Below the pieces are notes generated by a model. The model saw only the letters and a program-made list of their open reading frames with translations. It was not told the origin of the DNA and did no database searches. This document shows positions 17,148 through 25,505 of a stretch of 64,000 bases of DNA, piece after piece. The DNA is from Pontibacter populi. GTDB taxonomy: Bacteria > Bacteroidota > Bacteroidia > Cytophagales > Hymenobacteraceae. How positions within the stretch are numbered: the stretch's first letter is position 1; every line of letters begins with the position of its first letter. The translations under genes were made by a program, and so were the position numbers. The stretch is taken from NCBI RefSeq assembly GCF_019336435.1, contig NZ_JAHWXQ010000001.1, positions 496,001 to 560,000 of the forward strand, given 5' to 3'.

Positions 17148-17714
17148 ATGGATGCTACGATCAGGTTATTTATTGCGGCCTCGCTGACTGATGAATTAGG
17201 GCCTTACCTTAAAGAGCAGCTCAGGCCTTTACTTGATGATACCTTACGGCCAATACCCCTGCAGAACATGCACCTGACCTTGTTTTTTATAGGCAATATA
17301 CCTGCCACAGAGATTGATACGATCAGGTATAAAGTAAAAGAGATAGCGCATCAGTGCGAGCCTTTTACTTTGCAGCTTGCCGCCGTAGAGCAGGGCCCGA
17401 AACCAACTTCACCACGCCTGATCTGGGCACGGTTTAATGAACACCCGGAGTTTGCAAAACTAAGTAAAAAACTGTCGGGGGCGCTGGCCCCTGAGGAGCC
17501 CAACAAACTGAAGCCAACGCCCCATATTACGCTTGCCCGCTACCGTAAAAACATTGCCAGGCCCGAAGCAAAACCTCCCGTACTTCCGGAAAAGGACATA
17601 ACCCTGCCCGTATATGCAATTGGTGTCTGGAAATCTGAACTGGCATCGCCGCACCCCATCTATAGTATACTGGAGAGTTACCTGCTGGGCCAAAACCAAA
17701 CTAACCCCAGATAA
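17148..17714 (+). CDS. thpR: RNA 2',3'-cyclic phosphodiesterase
   Basis: A 188-residue 2H phosphoesterase of the LigT/ThpR family. The two HxT motifs are HLTLFFIG with His42 and HITLARYRK with His126, in the expected two-fold arrangement. The N-terminus MDATIRLFIAASL fits the family (RLFIA). The open frame extends upstream to 17082, but those 22 codons are not family-like, so I chose ATG 17148. These proteins hydrolyse 2',3'-cyclic phosphate ends of RNA in vitro; the cellular role is less clear. It is followed after 30 bp by the cinA-like gene and may be cotranscribed. Confidence 0.92.
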   Translation: MDATIRLFIAASLTDELGPYLKEQLRPLLDDTLRPIPLQNMHLTLFFIGNIPATEIDTIRYKVKEIAHQCEPFTLQLAAVEQGPKPTSPRLIWARFNEHPEFAKLSKKLSGALAPEEPNKLKPTPHITLARYRKNIARPEAKPPVLPEKDITLPVYAIGVWKSELASPHPIYSILESYLLGQNQTNPR

Positions 17715-17744
17715 GTAAGTATAGCACTGAAAATAGATGAAGCT

Positions 17745-18236
17745 ATGACCCAAAACGAACTTACCGAACTGGTAACTTACCTTAAAGATAAAAACCTGAC
17801 TGTTGCTTTTGCTGAAAGCTGTACCGCCGGCCTGCTCGCCTCTGAATTTGTAAAGGCCAAAGGCAGCAGTGATGTGCTTAGAGGCAGCCTGGTAGTGTAT
17901 CAGCCAGAAGTTAAAATAAAGCTATTGGATGTTCGCAAAGAGACTCTGGAGATGTACACCGCCGAGAGCCAGCAGGTAACCAATGAAATGGTAATGGGGC
18001 TGAAGAAACTGTTGAATGCCGAAATCAACGTAGCTGTTACCGGACTGGCTGGCGGCGGCGGCTCCGAAACAGATGAAAAGCCTGTAGGTACCGTGTTTGT
18101 TTCTTTTTTATATGATGGCAAAGCCGAAGAGTTTCGGGAAGTGTTCGATGGCAATACGCAGTCAATCCGCAAAAAAACAGTAGATTACATTTTCGAAAAG
18201 CTGAAAGGTGTGCTGGAACAGCATTATGATCGCTAA
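17745..18236 (+). CDS. pncC: CinA C-terminal domain protein (nicotinamide-nucleotide amidase type)
   Basis: A 163-residue stand-alone CinA C-terminal domain, a family that includes NMN deamidase PncC in pyridine nucleotide salvage. The family motifs are AFAESCTAGLLASEF, GSLVVYQPEVKIKLL and VTGLAGGGGSETDEKPVGTVFVSF. Two positions differ from the commonest form: ESCTAG in place of ESCTGG, and GLAGGGG in place of GIAGPGG. Both lie near the active site, so activity is likely but not certain. The N-terminal molybdopterin-binding half of full CinA is absent. The next gene starts 21 bp downstream in the same reading frame. Confidence 0.85.
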   Translation: MTQNELTELVTYLKDKNLTVAFAESCTAGLLASEFVKAKGSSDVLRGSLVVYQPEVKIKLLDVRKETLEMYTAESQQVTNEMVMGLKKLLNAEINVAVTGLAGGGGSETDEKPVGTVFVSFLYDGKAEEFREVFDGNTQSIRKKTVDYIFEKLKGVLEQHYDR

Positions 18237-18257
18237 CCTATTTTACACTTTGACAAA

Positions 18258-18899
18258 TTGCCATTAAACCCGGATAGCGGCTTCGACCGCGTAGCATCTT
18301 TTTACGACCCATTGGCTAAGCTGGTATTTGGTTCTTCGCTACAGAATGCACAACGCTGTTTACTCCCTTTTATTCCGAGTGGTGCAACTATACTTATCAT
18401 CGGGGGCGGCAGCGGCTGGCTCTTGCAACAGGTTTTAGAACACACTTCCCCAGAACGTATAGTTTACCTGGAAGCATCTGAAAAAATGCTGCAGCTGGCA
18501 CAGCAGCAAATTCCCGCTCCCACTATAGTTGAGTTTCGCCACGGCACTGACTCAGACCTGCACCCACACGAGCGGTTTGACATTATCATTACACCTTTCC
18601 TGCTTGATCTTTTCCCGGATGAGCGGCTCTCCCGGTTAATGCAAAGGCTTTATAGCGTTTTAAATCCGGGTGGTTTATGGTTATTTGCGGATTTCTGGCC
18701 AGTACAGCAAAAACCACTACTCTGGCAAAAACTGCTGGCTAAAAGCATGTATCTTTTCTTTGGATTACTAAGCGATGTGCAAGGCAGGAAACTACCTGAT
18801 TACAGCAGGCATTTTGATGAGTTAAAACTAAATGAGCAGCAATGCGCAGGGTTCTATAATGGTTTTGTGCAGAGTAGGGTTTATAGGAAGTGTATTTAG
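18258..18899 (+). CDS. Class I SAM-dependent methyltransferase, TTG start
   Basis: A 213-residue methyltransferase. The SAM-binding motif I is ATILIIGGGSGWLLQQ, followed by acidic motif IVYLEASEKML at the end of strand 2 and DIIITPFLLDLFP at strand 4. The reading frame is continuous with that of the preceding gene after its TAA, with no ATG available. TTG 18258 is the only plausible start and gives a family-like beginning (PDSGFDRVASFYDPLAKLVFG). The substrate is unknown; ubiquinone/menaquinone-type and small-molecule methyltransferases share this layout. Confidence 0.82.
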   Translation: MPLNPDSGFDRVASFYDPLAKLVFGSSLQNAQRCLLPFIPSGATILIIGGGSGWLLQQVLEHTSPERIVYLEASEKMLQLAQQQIPAPTIVEFRHGTDSDLHPHERFDIIITPFLLDLFPDERLSRLMQRLYSVLNPGGLWLFADFWPVQQKPLLWQKLLAKSMYLFFGLLSDVQGRKLPDYSRHFDELKLNEQQCAGFYNGFVQSRVYRKCI

Positions 18900-19874
18900 T
18901 CTTCCCCTTATTTACCTCACCCAGCCCTCTCCTGTTGAAGAGAGCCCCAAGCCTAAAATAGGATAGAATTTTGTCTGAATCAGGATTTGCAGGATTTTAG
19001 GATTGACAGGGTTGGGCTTTTATAGTTAGCTATTTTGCTGGCGGGGGTTTGTAACCCGTGTCTACTTATGGTGTTGAGTTTGTAACTCAACTGGCCCGGC
19101 AGGGGCAAGCATAATAGTAGCGATGGCTATCGGTTTATAGTTCCAACGTCCAACTAGCCCTAACCTCTCCTTACCTAAGGTGGTGAGCTTTTTGCAGCCG
19201 TTGCTGCAGTTAATGCTCTTTGTTTTATAGTTGACGTATTAACCCACCCCTACCCCTCCCGAGAGGGGAATTTCGGCTATAGTTACTGTTAAGTTGTAGT
19301 TCTATAGTTGGCGTCTTAACACCCCTATAGTCCCCTCAAGGGGACAATTCTGCCTTTACCACTTTCTAAACTATATTTCTATAGTTACACACCACGAGCA
19401 GGACAGGTTTACCTGTCCCCTCGAAACTATAGCCAAGATAAAGCAAAGCAACTATAGCCTTTTAAACAGCATAACTATAGCTATCGAACTGATCTCAGTC
19501 TTTGGGTGGAGCGCCTTTGCTTTGTTGCGGTGCCACCAGGCAGCCCGAGGCACGAGGGAAGCAAGAAAGCAGCCGCGCGATACCCGAAGACGGGGCCTCC
19601 CGGCCGTAAGGGCACCAAAGCTAACTATAATACTATAGGCATGTAGAGCTCCTAGGATAGGAAGTAGTTTGAAAGGCAGGCTTAGTTCGGATAGTAGAAA
19701 ATCAAACTATAGCACTCAGATTTCTCTCTGCGTTCGAAATGACAAGAAAGGAAACTATAAGACATATAAGATCCTTTAGTTGGCGGTCGGGATGACCAAA
19801 ACCCAAAACTACAGCCACCATTTGTGTAGCTACATCCTTCTCCTTATCTTTCAATCAACTAAACACAACACCAC
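18900..19874. repeat. Gene-free mosaic of dispersed repeats, copy A
   Basis: Nearly 1 kb with no credible coding frame. From left to right it holds a block with ATCAGGATTTGCAGGATTTT (18980), REP-like hairpins GGGTTTGTAACCC (19044) and GTTGAGTTTGTAACTCAAC (about 19073), CCCCTCCCGAGAGGGG (19253), CCCCTCAAGGGG (19333) and the perfect palindrome GGACAGGTTTACCTGTCC (19401). Next is a GC-rich module of about 140 bp (19484-19623), then CAGATTTCTCTCTGCGTTCG (19716). Half-sites of AACTATAGTT separate many blocks. The same blocks recur in reversed order and orientation at 55.1-56.0 kb. Confidence 0.85.
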
Positions 19875-21704
19875 ATGCTCCCTAAAATCTATAGTTTACT
19901 CTTAACCTTACTCCTGACAATACCGCTGATCGCACAGCAAAAAGTTACTTACAACCTGTCGTTCCCGAATGCGGTGCACCATGAGGCGGAGATCAGTGTT
20001 ACTTTTGCTGGTATCTCATCTGACACGCTGGAAGTATTGATGCCCCGCAGTTCGCCGGGCCGTTATGCGTTGCACGAGTTTGCCAAGAATGTTTACAGTG
20101 TAAAAGCTACCGATAGCCAGGGTCAAGCGCTTAAGATCTGGAAAACCACACCGCATCAGTGGAATGTTACCGGCCATAAGGGTGCTGCAACTATAACCTA
20201 TACGTTGTTCGGAGACCATGCTGATGGAACCTACACAGGCATAGACGAAACGCACGCGCACCTGAACATGCCGGCCACGTTAATGCATGCCATAGCGTTT
20301 GATAAAGCACCGGCACAGGTTACCTTCAACATACCCCAAAACAGCAACTGGAAAGTAGCCACCCAACTGAAACACGAACAGGGCAACACTTATTCTGCAC
20401 CGAACTTTCAGTATCTGATGGATAGCCCGACCGAGCTAAGCAACTATGATCTTGCCGAATGGACCATACAGGAAAATGGAAAAACGAAGACGATACAGGT
20501 TACCCTGCACCACACCGGCACCAAAGAACAGTTTAACGAATACGTTCAGAAAACGCAGAAAATTGTAGCCGAGCAACGTGCCGTGTTTGGCGAGTTACCT
20601 GATTTTGATTTCGGGCGCTATACGTTTATTGGCTGCTATATGCCGCAAACAAACGGCGATGGCATGGAGCACCGCAACTCAACTATAGTTACCAGTTCGC
20701 AGCCGCTTGCCAAAGCCATGACAGGCCAACTGAACACCGTTTCGCATGAGTTTTTCCATGCCTGGAATGTAGAACGCATCCGCCCGAAAAGTCTGGAGCC
20801 ATTTAATTTCCAGGAAGCGAATATGAGCGAGGCCCTTTGGCTGGCCGAAGGTTTTACCAGTTACTACGGTGACCTGACCATGCCACGAAGCGGTATAATC
20901 AGTATAAAAGACTTTGCAGACGGACTTACCGGAGACCTGAACTATGTGCTGCTGTCGCCGGGCCGCCAGTACCATAGTTTGGTTGAGATGAGCAAACAGG
21001 CTCCTTTTGTAGATGCCGCCCGCTCCGTTGATGCTGTAAACCGCCACAATACTTTTATTTCTTACTATACCTACGGCAGCATGCTCGGGCTAAGCCTGGA
21101 CATGACACTGCGCCAGAGCTATAGCAAAACGCTGGACGATTACATGCAGGCGCTGTGGCGAAAGTATGGACGTCCGGAGAAACCGTATATCTTAACAGAT
21201 CTGCAGGAAACGCTGGCTGAAGTAAGCGGCGACAAAGCATGGGCAGCAAAAGTATTCAGTAACTATGTAAACGGGAGCGAGCTTCCTGACTTTGCCCCCC
21301 TGCTGGCTCAGGCGGGGCTGGAGTTTCGCAAAGCAAAACCGGGCGTGGCTACTTTGGGCATCAACGGAATGGAATTCACTAAAAATGGAGCTGTTATCAG
21401 CTATGGTACCGCGGTTACGTCTCCGGCATACAAAGCAGGTTTAGACAGAGCCGATATAATTGTAAGCCTCGACAACAGGAAGATCAGCAGCGAAAAAGAT
21501 CTGAAGAAAGTAATGGACAAGCATAAACCCGGAGACACCATACCAGTTACTTACACCAGCCGTGGCACCACGCATAACGCAACTATAACGCTGGGCGAAG
21601 CTCCTGCTCTTGAAGTGGCGTTATACGAGAACATCGGCAAAGAACTTACACCAGCTATGCAGCAATTCAGAAACAAGTGGCTGGGCTCACAGGTTAAACA
21701 GTAA
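19875..21704 (+). CDS. M61 family metallopeptidase with PDZ domain
   Basis: A 609-residue exported peptidase related to glycyl aminopeptidase. The signal peptide is MLPKIYSLLLTLLLTIPLIA. An N-terminal beta domain contains the family block MPRSSPGRYALHEFAKNV. The zinc site is SHEFFHAWNVERIRP (His291, Glu292, His295), with the third ligand in ALWLAEGFTSYYGDL. The C-terminal PDZ domain covers about residues 500-590 (SPAYKAGLDRADIIVSLDNR). All active-site residues are present. The protein is probably periplasmic and trims peptides or has a quality-control role; the exact substrate is unknown. It is the first gene after repeat region A. Confidence 0.95.
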   Translation: MLPKIYSLLLTLLLTIPLIAQQKVTYNLSFPNAVHHEAEISVTFAGISSDTLEVLMPRSSPGRYALHEFAKNVYSVKATDSQGQALKIWKTTPHQWNVTGHKGAATITYTLFGDHADGTYTGIDETHAHLNMPATLMHAIAFDKAPAQVTFNIPQNSNWKVATQLKHEQGNTYSAPNFQYLMDSPTELSNYDLAEWTIQENGKTKTIQVTLHHTGTKEQFNEYVQKTQKIVAEQRAVFGELPDFDFGRYTFIGCYMPQTNGDGMEHRNSTIVTSSQPLAKAMTGQLNTVSHEFFHAWNVERIRPKSLEPFNFQEANMSEALWLAEGFTSYYGDLTMPRSGIISIKDFADGLTGDLNYVLLSPGRQYHSLVEMSKQAPFVDAARSVDAVNRHNTFISYYTYGSMLGLSLDMTLRQSYSKTLDDYMQALWRKYGRPEKPYILTDLQETLAEVSGDKAWAAKVFSNYVNGSELPDFAPLLAQAGLEFRKAKPGVATLGINGMEFTKNGAVISYGTAVTSPAYKAGLDRADIIVSLDNRKISSEKDLKKVMDKHKPGDTIPVTYTSRGTTHNATITLGEAPALEVALYENIGKELTPAMQQFRNKWLGSQVKQ

Positions 21705-21833
21705 GGCCGAACTATAGTTACCGGAATTTAAAAGGTAAACTATAACATCCGCCTGTTGTTACCGTTAGCATAAGTACTTGTTTTTAACAGGTGTAAGCTC
21801 TACCTTAGTACCTATAATCTGAAGATATACTAC

Positions 21834-22415
21834 GTGAAAATAGCAGTTAAAATAGTAATGGTTTGCCTGATGTGCTTTGCCGGAAATGCAATGGCACAGG
21901 CACCTGTAAAAGCAACTACAGATGCCGCCCCTGCAGTGCCGCGACTGAGCTACAACATGAGTTTAGGCGCCAGCTACAACAGCCATTTCGGGGCCAGTAC
22001 TTTTGTGCAGCCAACCGCCCGCTACCAGGTGACAGACCGTTTCAGAGGATTTGCCAGCTTCACCTATGTAAGCTCGATGCCACGCAACTATGCTTTTACC
22101 ACTGAGGAAGGAACTGTAGTTCGTCGTTCGCAGGGCAACAGCCAGTACATAGTAAGTGTAGGTGGCGATTACCTGGTAAACGACAGACTGATTCTGAGCG
22201 GAAATGTTTGGAAGGATCTGTCGAATATGCCGAAGGAACTGGGTGCGTATAACAACTATAACTATATGGGCCGTCAGGGTGCCGATTTCAGTGCTACTTA
22301 CAAGATAAGCGATAAGTTTTCGGTTTCGGGTGCAATTCGCTATACTGATGGTGCCTCGCCATACTATAATCCATACTATAACTCTGGTTTCGGTAACAGC
22401 CCGTTCGGATATTAA
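21834..22415 (+). CDS. Hypothetical outer-membrane protein, 193 aa, GTG start
   Basis: A small exported protein that begins with GTG. The signal peptide is VKIAVKIVMVCLMCFAGNAMA. The mature part has repeated strand-like segments (YNMSLGASYNSHFGA, YQVTDRFRGFASFTYV, YLVNDRLILSGNVWKDL, YKISDKFSVSGAIRYTD). They suggest three or four beta hairpins of a barrel or a repeat protein. The C-terminus is Gly/Tyr/Asn/Pro-rich (YYNPYYNSGFGNSPFGY). I recognise no named family. A terminator follows. Confidence 0.7.
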   Translation: MKIAVKIVMVCLMCFAGNAMAQAPVKATTDAAPAVPRLSYNMSLGASYNSHFGASTFVQPTARYQVTDRFRGFASFTYVSSMPRNYAFTTEEGTVVRRSQGNSQYIVSVGGDYLVNDRLILSGNVWKDLSNMPKELGAYNNYNYMGRQGADFSATYKISDKFSVSGAIRYTDGASPYYNPYYNSGFGNSPFGY

Positions 22416-22435
22416 CAGAAGATTTTATACTTTTA

Positions 22436-22470
22436 AAAACGCTTTCCCGGCAACAGGAGAGCGTTTTTTT
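22436..22470 (+). terminator. Terminator after the 193-aa gene
   Basis: A stem AAACGCTTTCC with GGAGAGCGTTT (one G-T pair) and a run of seven Ts. Confidence 0.85.
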
Positions 22471-22538
22471 ATTTTCATTCCCTTAACCCAAACAGTGCAA
22501 TTATAGTTATAGTATACCATCATCAAACGCTTACAGAC

Positions 22539-23555
22539 TTGCAGAACAAGGAACCTAAAGTAAGGCACATCAATAACCCGAAGCTGGAAACTATAAAACC
22601 CGGCTACAAAGGCAACAAGATCATACACAACCAGTTTGCAAACGGAGAGGAACTATACAATCCCGATTTCAGCAACGTGATCCGCTGGAAACTCTCCGGA
22701 AACCCACAGAAAACAGAAAAGAAAACCGATACCTATACGCCACCTGTAGTTGCAGGCTGCGATTTTATACATGCTGCCGAAGATATGATCGTGTGGCTCG
22801 GGCATGCTACCTTTTTTATACGGGTACAGGGCACTACTTTTCTCATCGACCCGATTTTGTATGACCTGCCGATGATCAAACGCCGGGTTGGCCTGCCTTG
22901 CGCACCTGAAGAGCTGAAGAATATTGATTACGTGCTGCTCTCCCATGCCCACCGCGACCACCTGGATATAAAATCGCTGCGGACTGTTTGCCGCAACAAC
23001 CCTAACTTAAAAGTGCTGGCCCCGCTACATGCCGGTAGCCTTATCCGGAGTGCGAGCAAACACCTGCCTTACCAGGAAGCCGGCTGGTACCAGCGCTACG
23101 ACATCGTCCCTGACCATCTTGAAATTTATTTTGTACCGGCATCGCACTGGCACCGTCGCGGCCTGTTTGATATGAACACGGTACTTTGGGGCGGATTTAT
23201 CATCAAAACAAAAGAACAGACTATATACTTTGCCGGCGACACCGGTTTTAACGGCCACTTCGAGGAGATACAGGAAACCTTTGGCCCGCTGGATATTTGT
23301 ATCATGCCTGTGGGCGCATATAAACCTACGTTTATGATGCAGAAAAGCCACCTGAACCCGAACGAGGCAGTGCGAGCTTACAATATTCTGCGTGGCGGCA
23401 CTTTTATACCCATGCATTATGGCACTTTTGACTTATCAGATGAGCCGGCAAGTGAGCCAGTGCGGTTGCTGGAGCAAATTGCTGCGGCCGGCCTTATGCG
23501 CGGCTTAAAAATACCTGCTATAGGCGAACCACTGCTGCTCCGCGACCTTGCCTAG
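22539..23555 (+). CDS. MBL-fold metal-dependent hydrolase (NAPE-PLD/UlaG-like), TTG start
   Basis: A 338-residue cytoplasmic metallo-beta-lactamase-fold hydrolase. Metal-binding motifs are complete: LSHAHRDHLDIKS, ASHWHRRG, YFAGDTGFNG and PMHYGTFDL. The order and the block VWLGHATFFIRVQGTTFLIDP place it with the N-acyl-phosphatidylethanolamine phospholipase D / L-ascorbate-6-phosphate lactonase group. No signal peptide is present. The only reasonable start is TTG 22539. The substrate is unknown; a phosphodiester or lactone is likely by family. Confidence 0.88.
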   Translation: MQNKEPKVRHINNPKLETIKPGYKGNKIIHNQFANGEELYNPDFSNVIRWKLSGNPQKTEKKTDTYTPPVVAGCDFIHAAEDMIVWLGHATFFIRVQGTTFLIDPILYDLPMIKRRVGLPCAPEELKNIDYVLLSHAHRDHLDIKSLRTVCRNNPNLKVLAPLHAGSLIRSASKHLPYQEAGWYQRYDIVPDHLEIYFVPASHWHRRGLFDMNTVLWGGFIIKTKEQTIYFAGDTGFNGHFEEIQETFGPLDICIMPVGAYKPTFMMQKSHLNPNEAVRAYNILRGGTFIPMHYGTFDLSDEPASEPVRLLEQIAAAGLMRGLKIPAIGEPLLLRDLA

Positions 23556-23585
23556 GCGGTAGCTAAAATAGCGTTATACTTTTGC

Positions 23586-23593
23586 TATATTTG
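23586..23593 (+). promoter_or_regulatory. Possible -7 box upstream of the symporter gene
   Basis: TATATTTG matches TAnnTTTG and lies 25 bp before the ATG. No clear -33 TTG at the right distance, so only the -7 element is supported. Confidence 0.4.
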
Positions 23594-23618
23594 TGGTTTA
23601 CATCTAACAGACAGCCTT

Positions 23619-25091
23619 ATGTCTTCTACCCTAATTATAAGCCTGATTATTGGCTACTTCCTTATTCTGATCACTATTTCCTGGTTCACGAGTAAGAACA
23701 CCGACTCCGACACCTTTTTCCTGGCCAACCGACAGTCGCCGTGGTACATTGTAGCCTTTGGTATGATCGGCACCTCGCTTTCGGGTGTAACGTTTGTGTC
23801 AATTCCGGGGATGGTACAGAATGCGCAGTTCTCGTACCTGCAGCTGGTGCTAGGTTATCTACTGGGTTATTTTGTGATTGCTACCGTACTGATGCCGCTT
23901 TACTATAGATTGAACCTGGTGTCGATCTATACTTACCTGGAGCAGCGCTTCGGTTACTGGTCTTACAAAACGGGAGCTGCTTTTTTCATGCTTTCGCGCA
24001 CTCTGGGTGCTTCCATCCGCTTGTTCCTGGTGGCAGGTGTGTTGCAGTTAGCTGTGTTTGATGATCTGGGTGTTCCGTTTGCGGTTTCGGTTATGATAAC
24101 GATAGCGCTGATCTGGGTTTACACGTTCCGGGGTGGCATGAAAACCATTATCTGGACCGATACTTTCCAGACCACAGCCATGCTGATTGCGGTTGTTACC
24201 ACCATCTGGCTTATTTCAGATGAGCTGAACATGGGCTTCCAGGGGATGATTGACAGTGTGCAGGCAAGCGATTACTCACAGGTATTTTTCTGGGATGTGA
24301 AAGACAGCAAGTATTTTCTGAAGCAATTCTTTTCCGGAGCTTTTATCGCGATCGTTATGACTGGCCTCGACCAGGACATGATGCAGAAAAACCTGAGCTG
24401 CAAAAATATTGGCGAAGCCCAGAAAAACATGTTCTGGTTCAGTATTATACTGGTGTTCGTAAATATGCTTTTCCTTACGCTGGGCGCTTTGCTTTACATT
24501 TATGCTAACACGAAAGGCATAACTCTGCCAGCTAAAGGTGATGATGTGTTCCCGTTCCTGGCACTTAACCACTTCACGCCATTCCTGGGTATCGTGTTCA
24601 TTTTAGGTATCATTGCTATTACCTACGCTTCCGCCGACTCTGCGCTTACTGCTCTTACAACATCCTTCTGTGTCGATTTCCTGAACTTTAGTGAGCGATC
24701 GGAGCACGAGCGCGTGCGTTTACGCTACATTGTGCACTTCGGGGTTTCGGTAGTGATGGTGCTGGTGATTATCGCCTTTGATATTCTGAATTCTGAAAGT
24801 GTGATAACAGCTGTATTTAAAGTGGCCGGCTATACCTACGGGCCATTGCTGGGACTTTACACCTTTGGCCTTTACACCAAGCGCGCCATCCGCGACAAAT
24901 ATGTACCGGCTATCTGTATCGTCGCCCCAATTCTTACCTACATTATCAGTTACAATTCTGTAGAGTGGCTCTATGGGTATGAGTTCGGTTTTGAAGTGCT
25001 GATCCTGAACGGCTTCCTGACATTTGTTGGTTTATTCGCCATCTCATCCGGCAAAACAGACGATCTGGAACTGGCGCAAGAGCAAGCTTAA
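23619..25091 (+). CDS. Sodium:solute symporter (SSS family)
   Basis: A 490-residue inner-membrane transporter with about 13 hydrophobic segments. Family blocks include the N-terminal LANRQSPWYIVAFGMIGTSLSGVTFVSIPG, cut here to show its start, and YLEQRFGYWSYKTGAAFF. The central region has GGMKTIIWTDTFQTTAM and MTGLDQDMMQKNLSCK, both typical of the SSS superfamily. It should cotransport a small solute with sodium; the solute (sugar, amino acid, organic acid or other) cannot be inferred because no catabolic genes are adjacent. Confidence 0.93.
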   Translation: MSSTLIISLIIGYFLILITISWFTSKNTDSDTFFLANRQSPWYIVAFGMIGTSLSGVTFVSIPGMVQNAQFSYLQLVLGYLLGYFVIATVLMPLYYRLNLVSIYTYLEQRFGYWSYKTGAAFFMLSRTLGASIRLFLVAGVLQLAVFDDLGVPFAVSVMITIALIWVYTFRGGMKTIIWTDTFQTTAMLIAVVTTIWLISDELNMGFQGMIDSVQASDYSQVFFWDVKDSKYFLKQFFSGAFIAIVMTGLDQDMMQKNLSCKNIGEAQKNMFWFSIILVFVNMLFLTLGALLYIYANTKGITLPAKGDDVFPFLALNHFTPFLGIVFILGIIAITYASADSALTALTTSFCVDFLNFSERSEHERVRLRYIVHFGVSVVMVLVIIAFDILNSESVITAVFKVAGYTYGPLLGLYTFGLYTKRAIRDKYVPAICIVAPILTYIISYNSVEWLYGYEFGFEVLILNGFLTFVGLFAISSGKTDDLELAQEQA

Positions 25092-25146
25092 TTTAGTTAA
25101 AGAGTTTGGGCGTTAAAGAGTTTAGGAAGCGAGAATTACATCAATT

Positions 25147-25302
25147 ATGGCGCGAGCCTCCTGGCTCGTGTCGAACTATAGCAGGGGCCTCTGGCCCTTA
25201 CCGAAATTTATAGTCTGTTACATATTCACTGAATTTTGAAATGTGTAAAAATGGGCGGGACGCCCAACTATAGTTCGACACGAGCCAGGAGGCTCGCGCC
25301 AT
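25147..25302. repeat. REP-like / MITE-like element with perfect 35-bp inverted ends
   Basis: Two perfect 35-bp inverted repeats (25147-25181 and 25268-25302) flank 86 bp. Each arm contains a small hairpin (GAGCCTCCTGGCTC) and ends inward with the CTATAG core of the window-wide motif. Two further hairpins lie inside: GGGGCCTCTGGCCC near 25183 and GGGCGGGACGCCC (25253-25265). A second, imperfect inverted repeat encloses the element: AGAGTTTGGGCGTTAAAGAG (25102) against CTCTAAAACTCCCAAACTCT (about 25343). No coding frame is present. Confidence 0.85.
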
Positions 25303-25387
25303 GCTATTTTAACTTTCTAACTTCACTAACTCATTCCCCTAAACTCTAAAACTCCCAAACTCTTTAATTCTATAACTCTTTATTGCT

Positions 25388-25395
25388 TACCTTTG
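25388..25395 (+). promoter_or_regulatory. Possible -7 box upstream of the ABC exporter gene
   Basis: TACCTTTG, an exact fit to TAnnTTTG, 110 bp before the ATG. The -33 region (TTTAA) is weak. Confidence 0.4.
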
Positions 25396-25505
25396 CAGGA
25401 GTGTAAATTGGGCAACTTTAAACCTAAGCAAAAGGTATCAGTTAAAACCAATCCGGCTACCTAACTATAGGGGCTTTTCAAAATTAAGTAACGCACAGTA
25501 CATTA

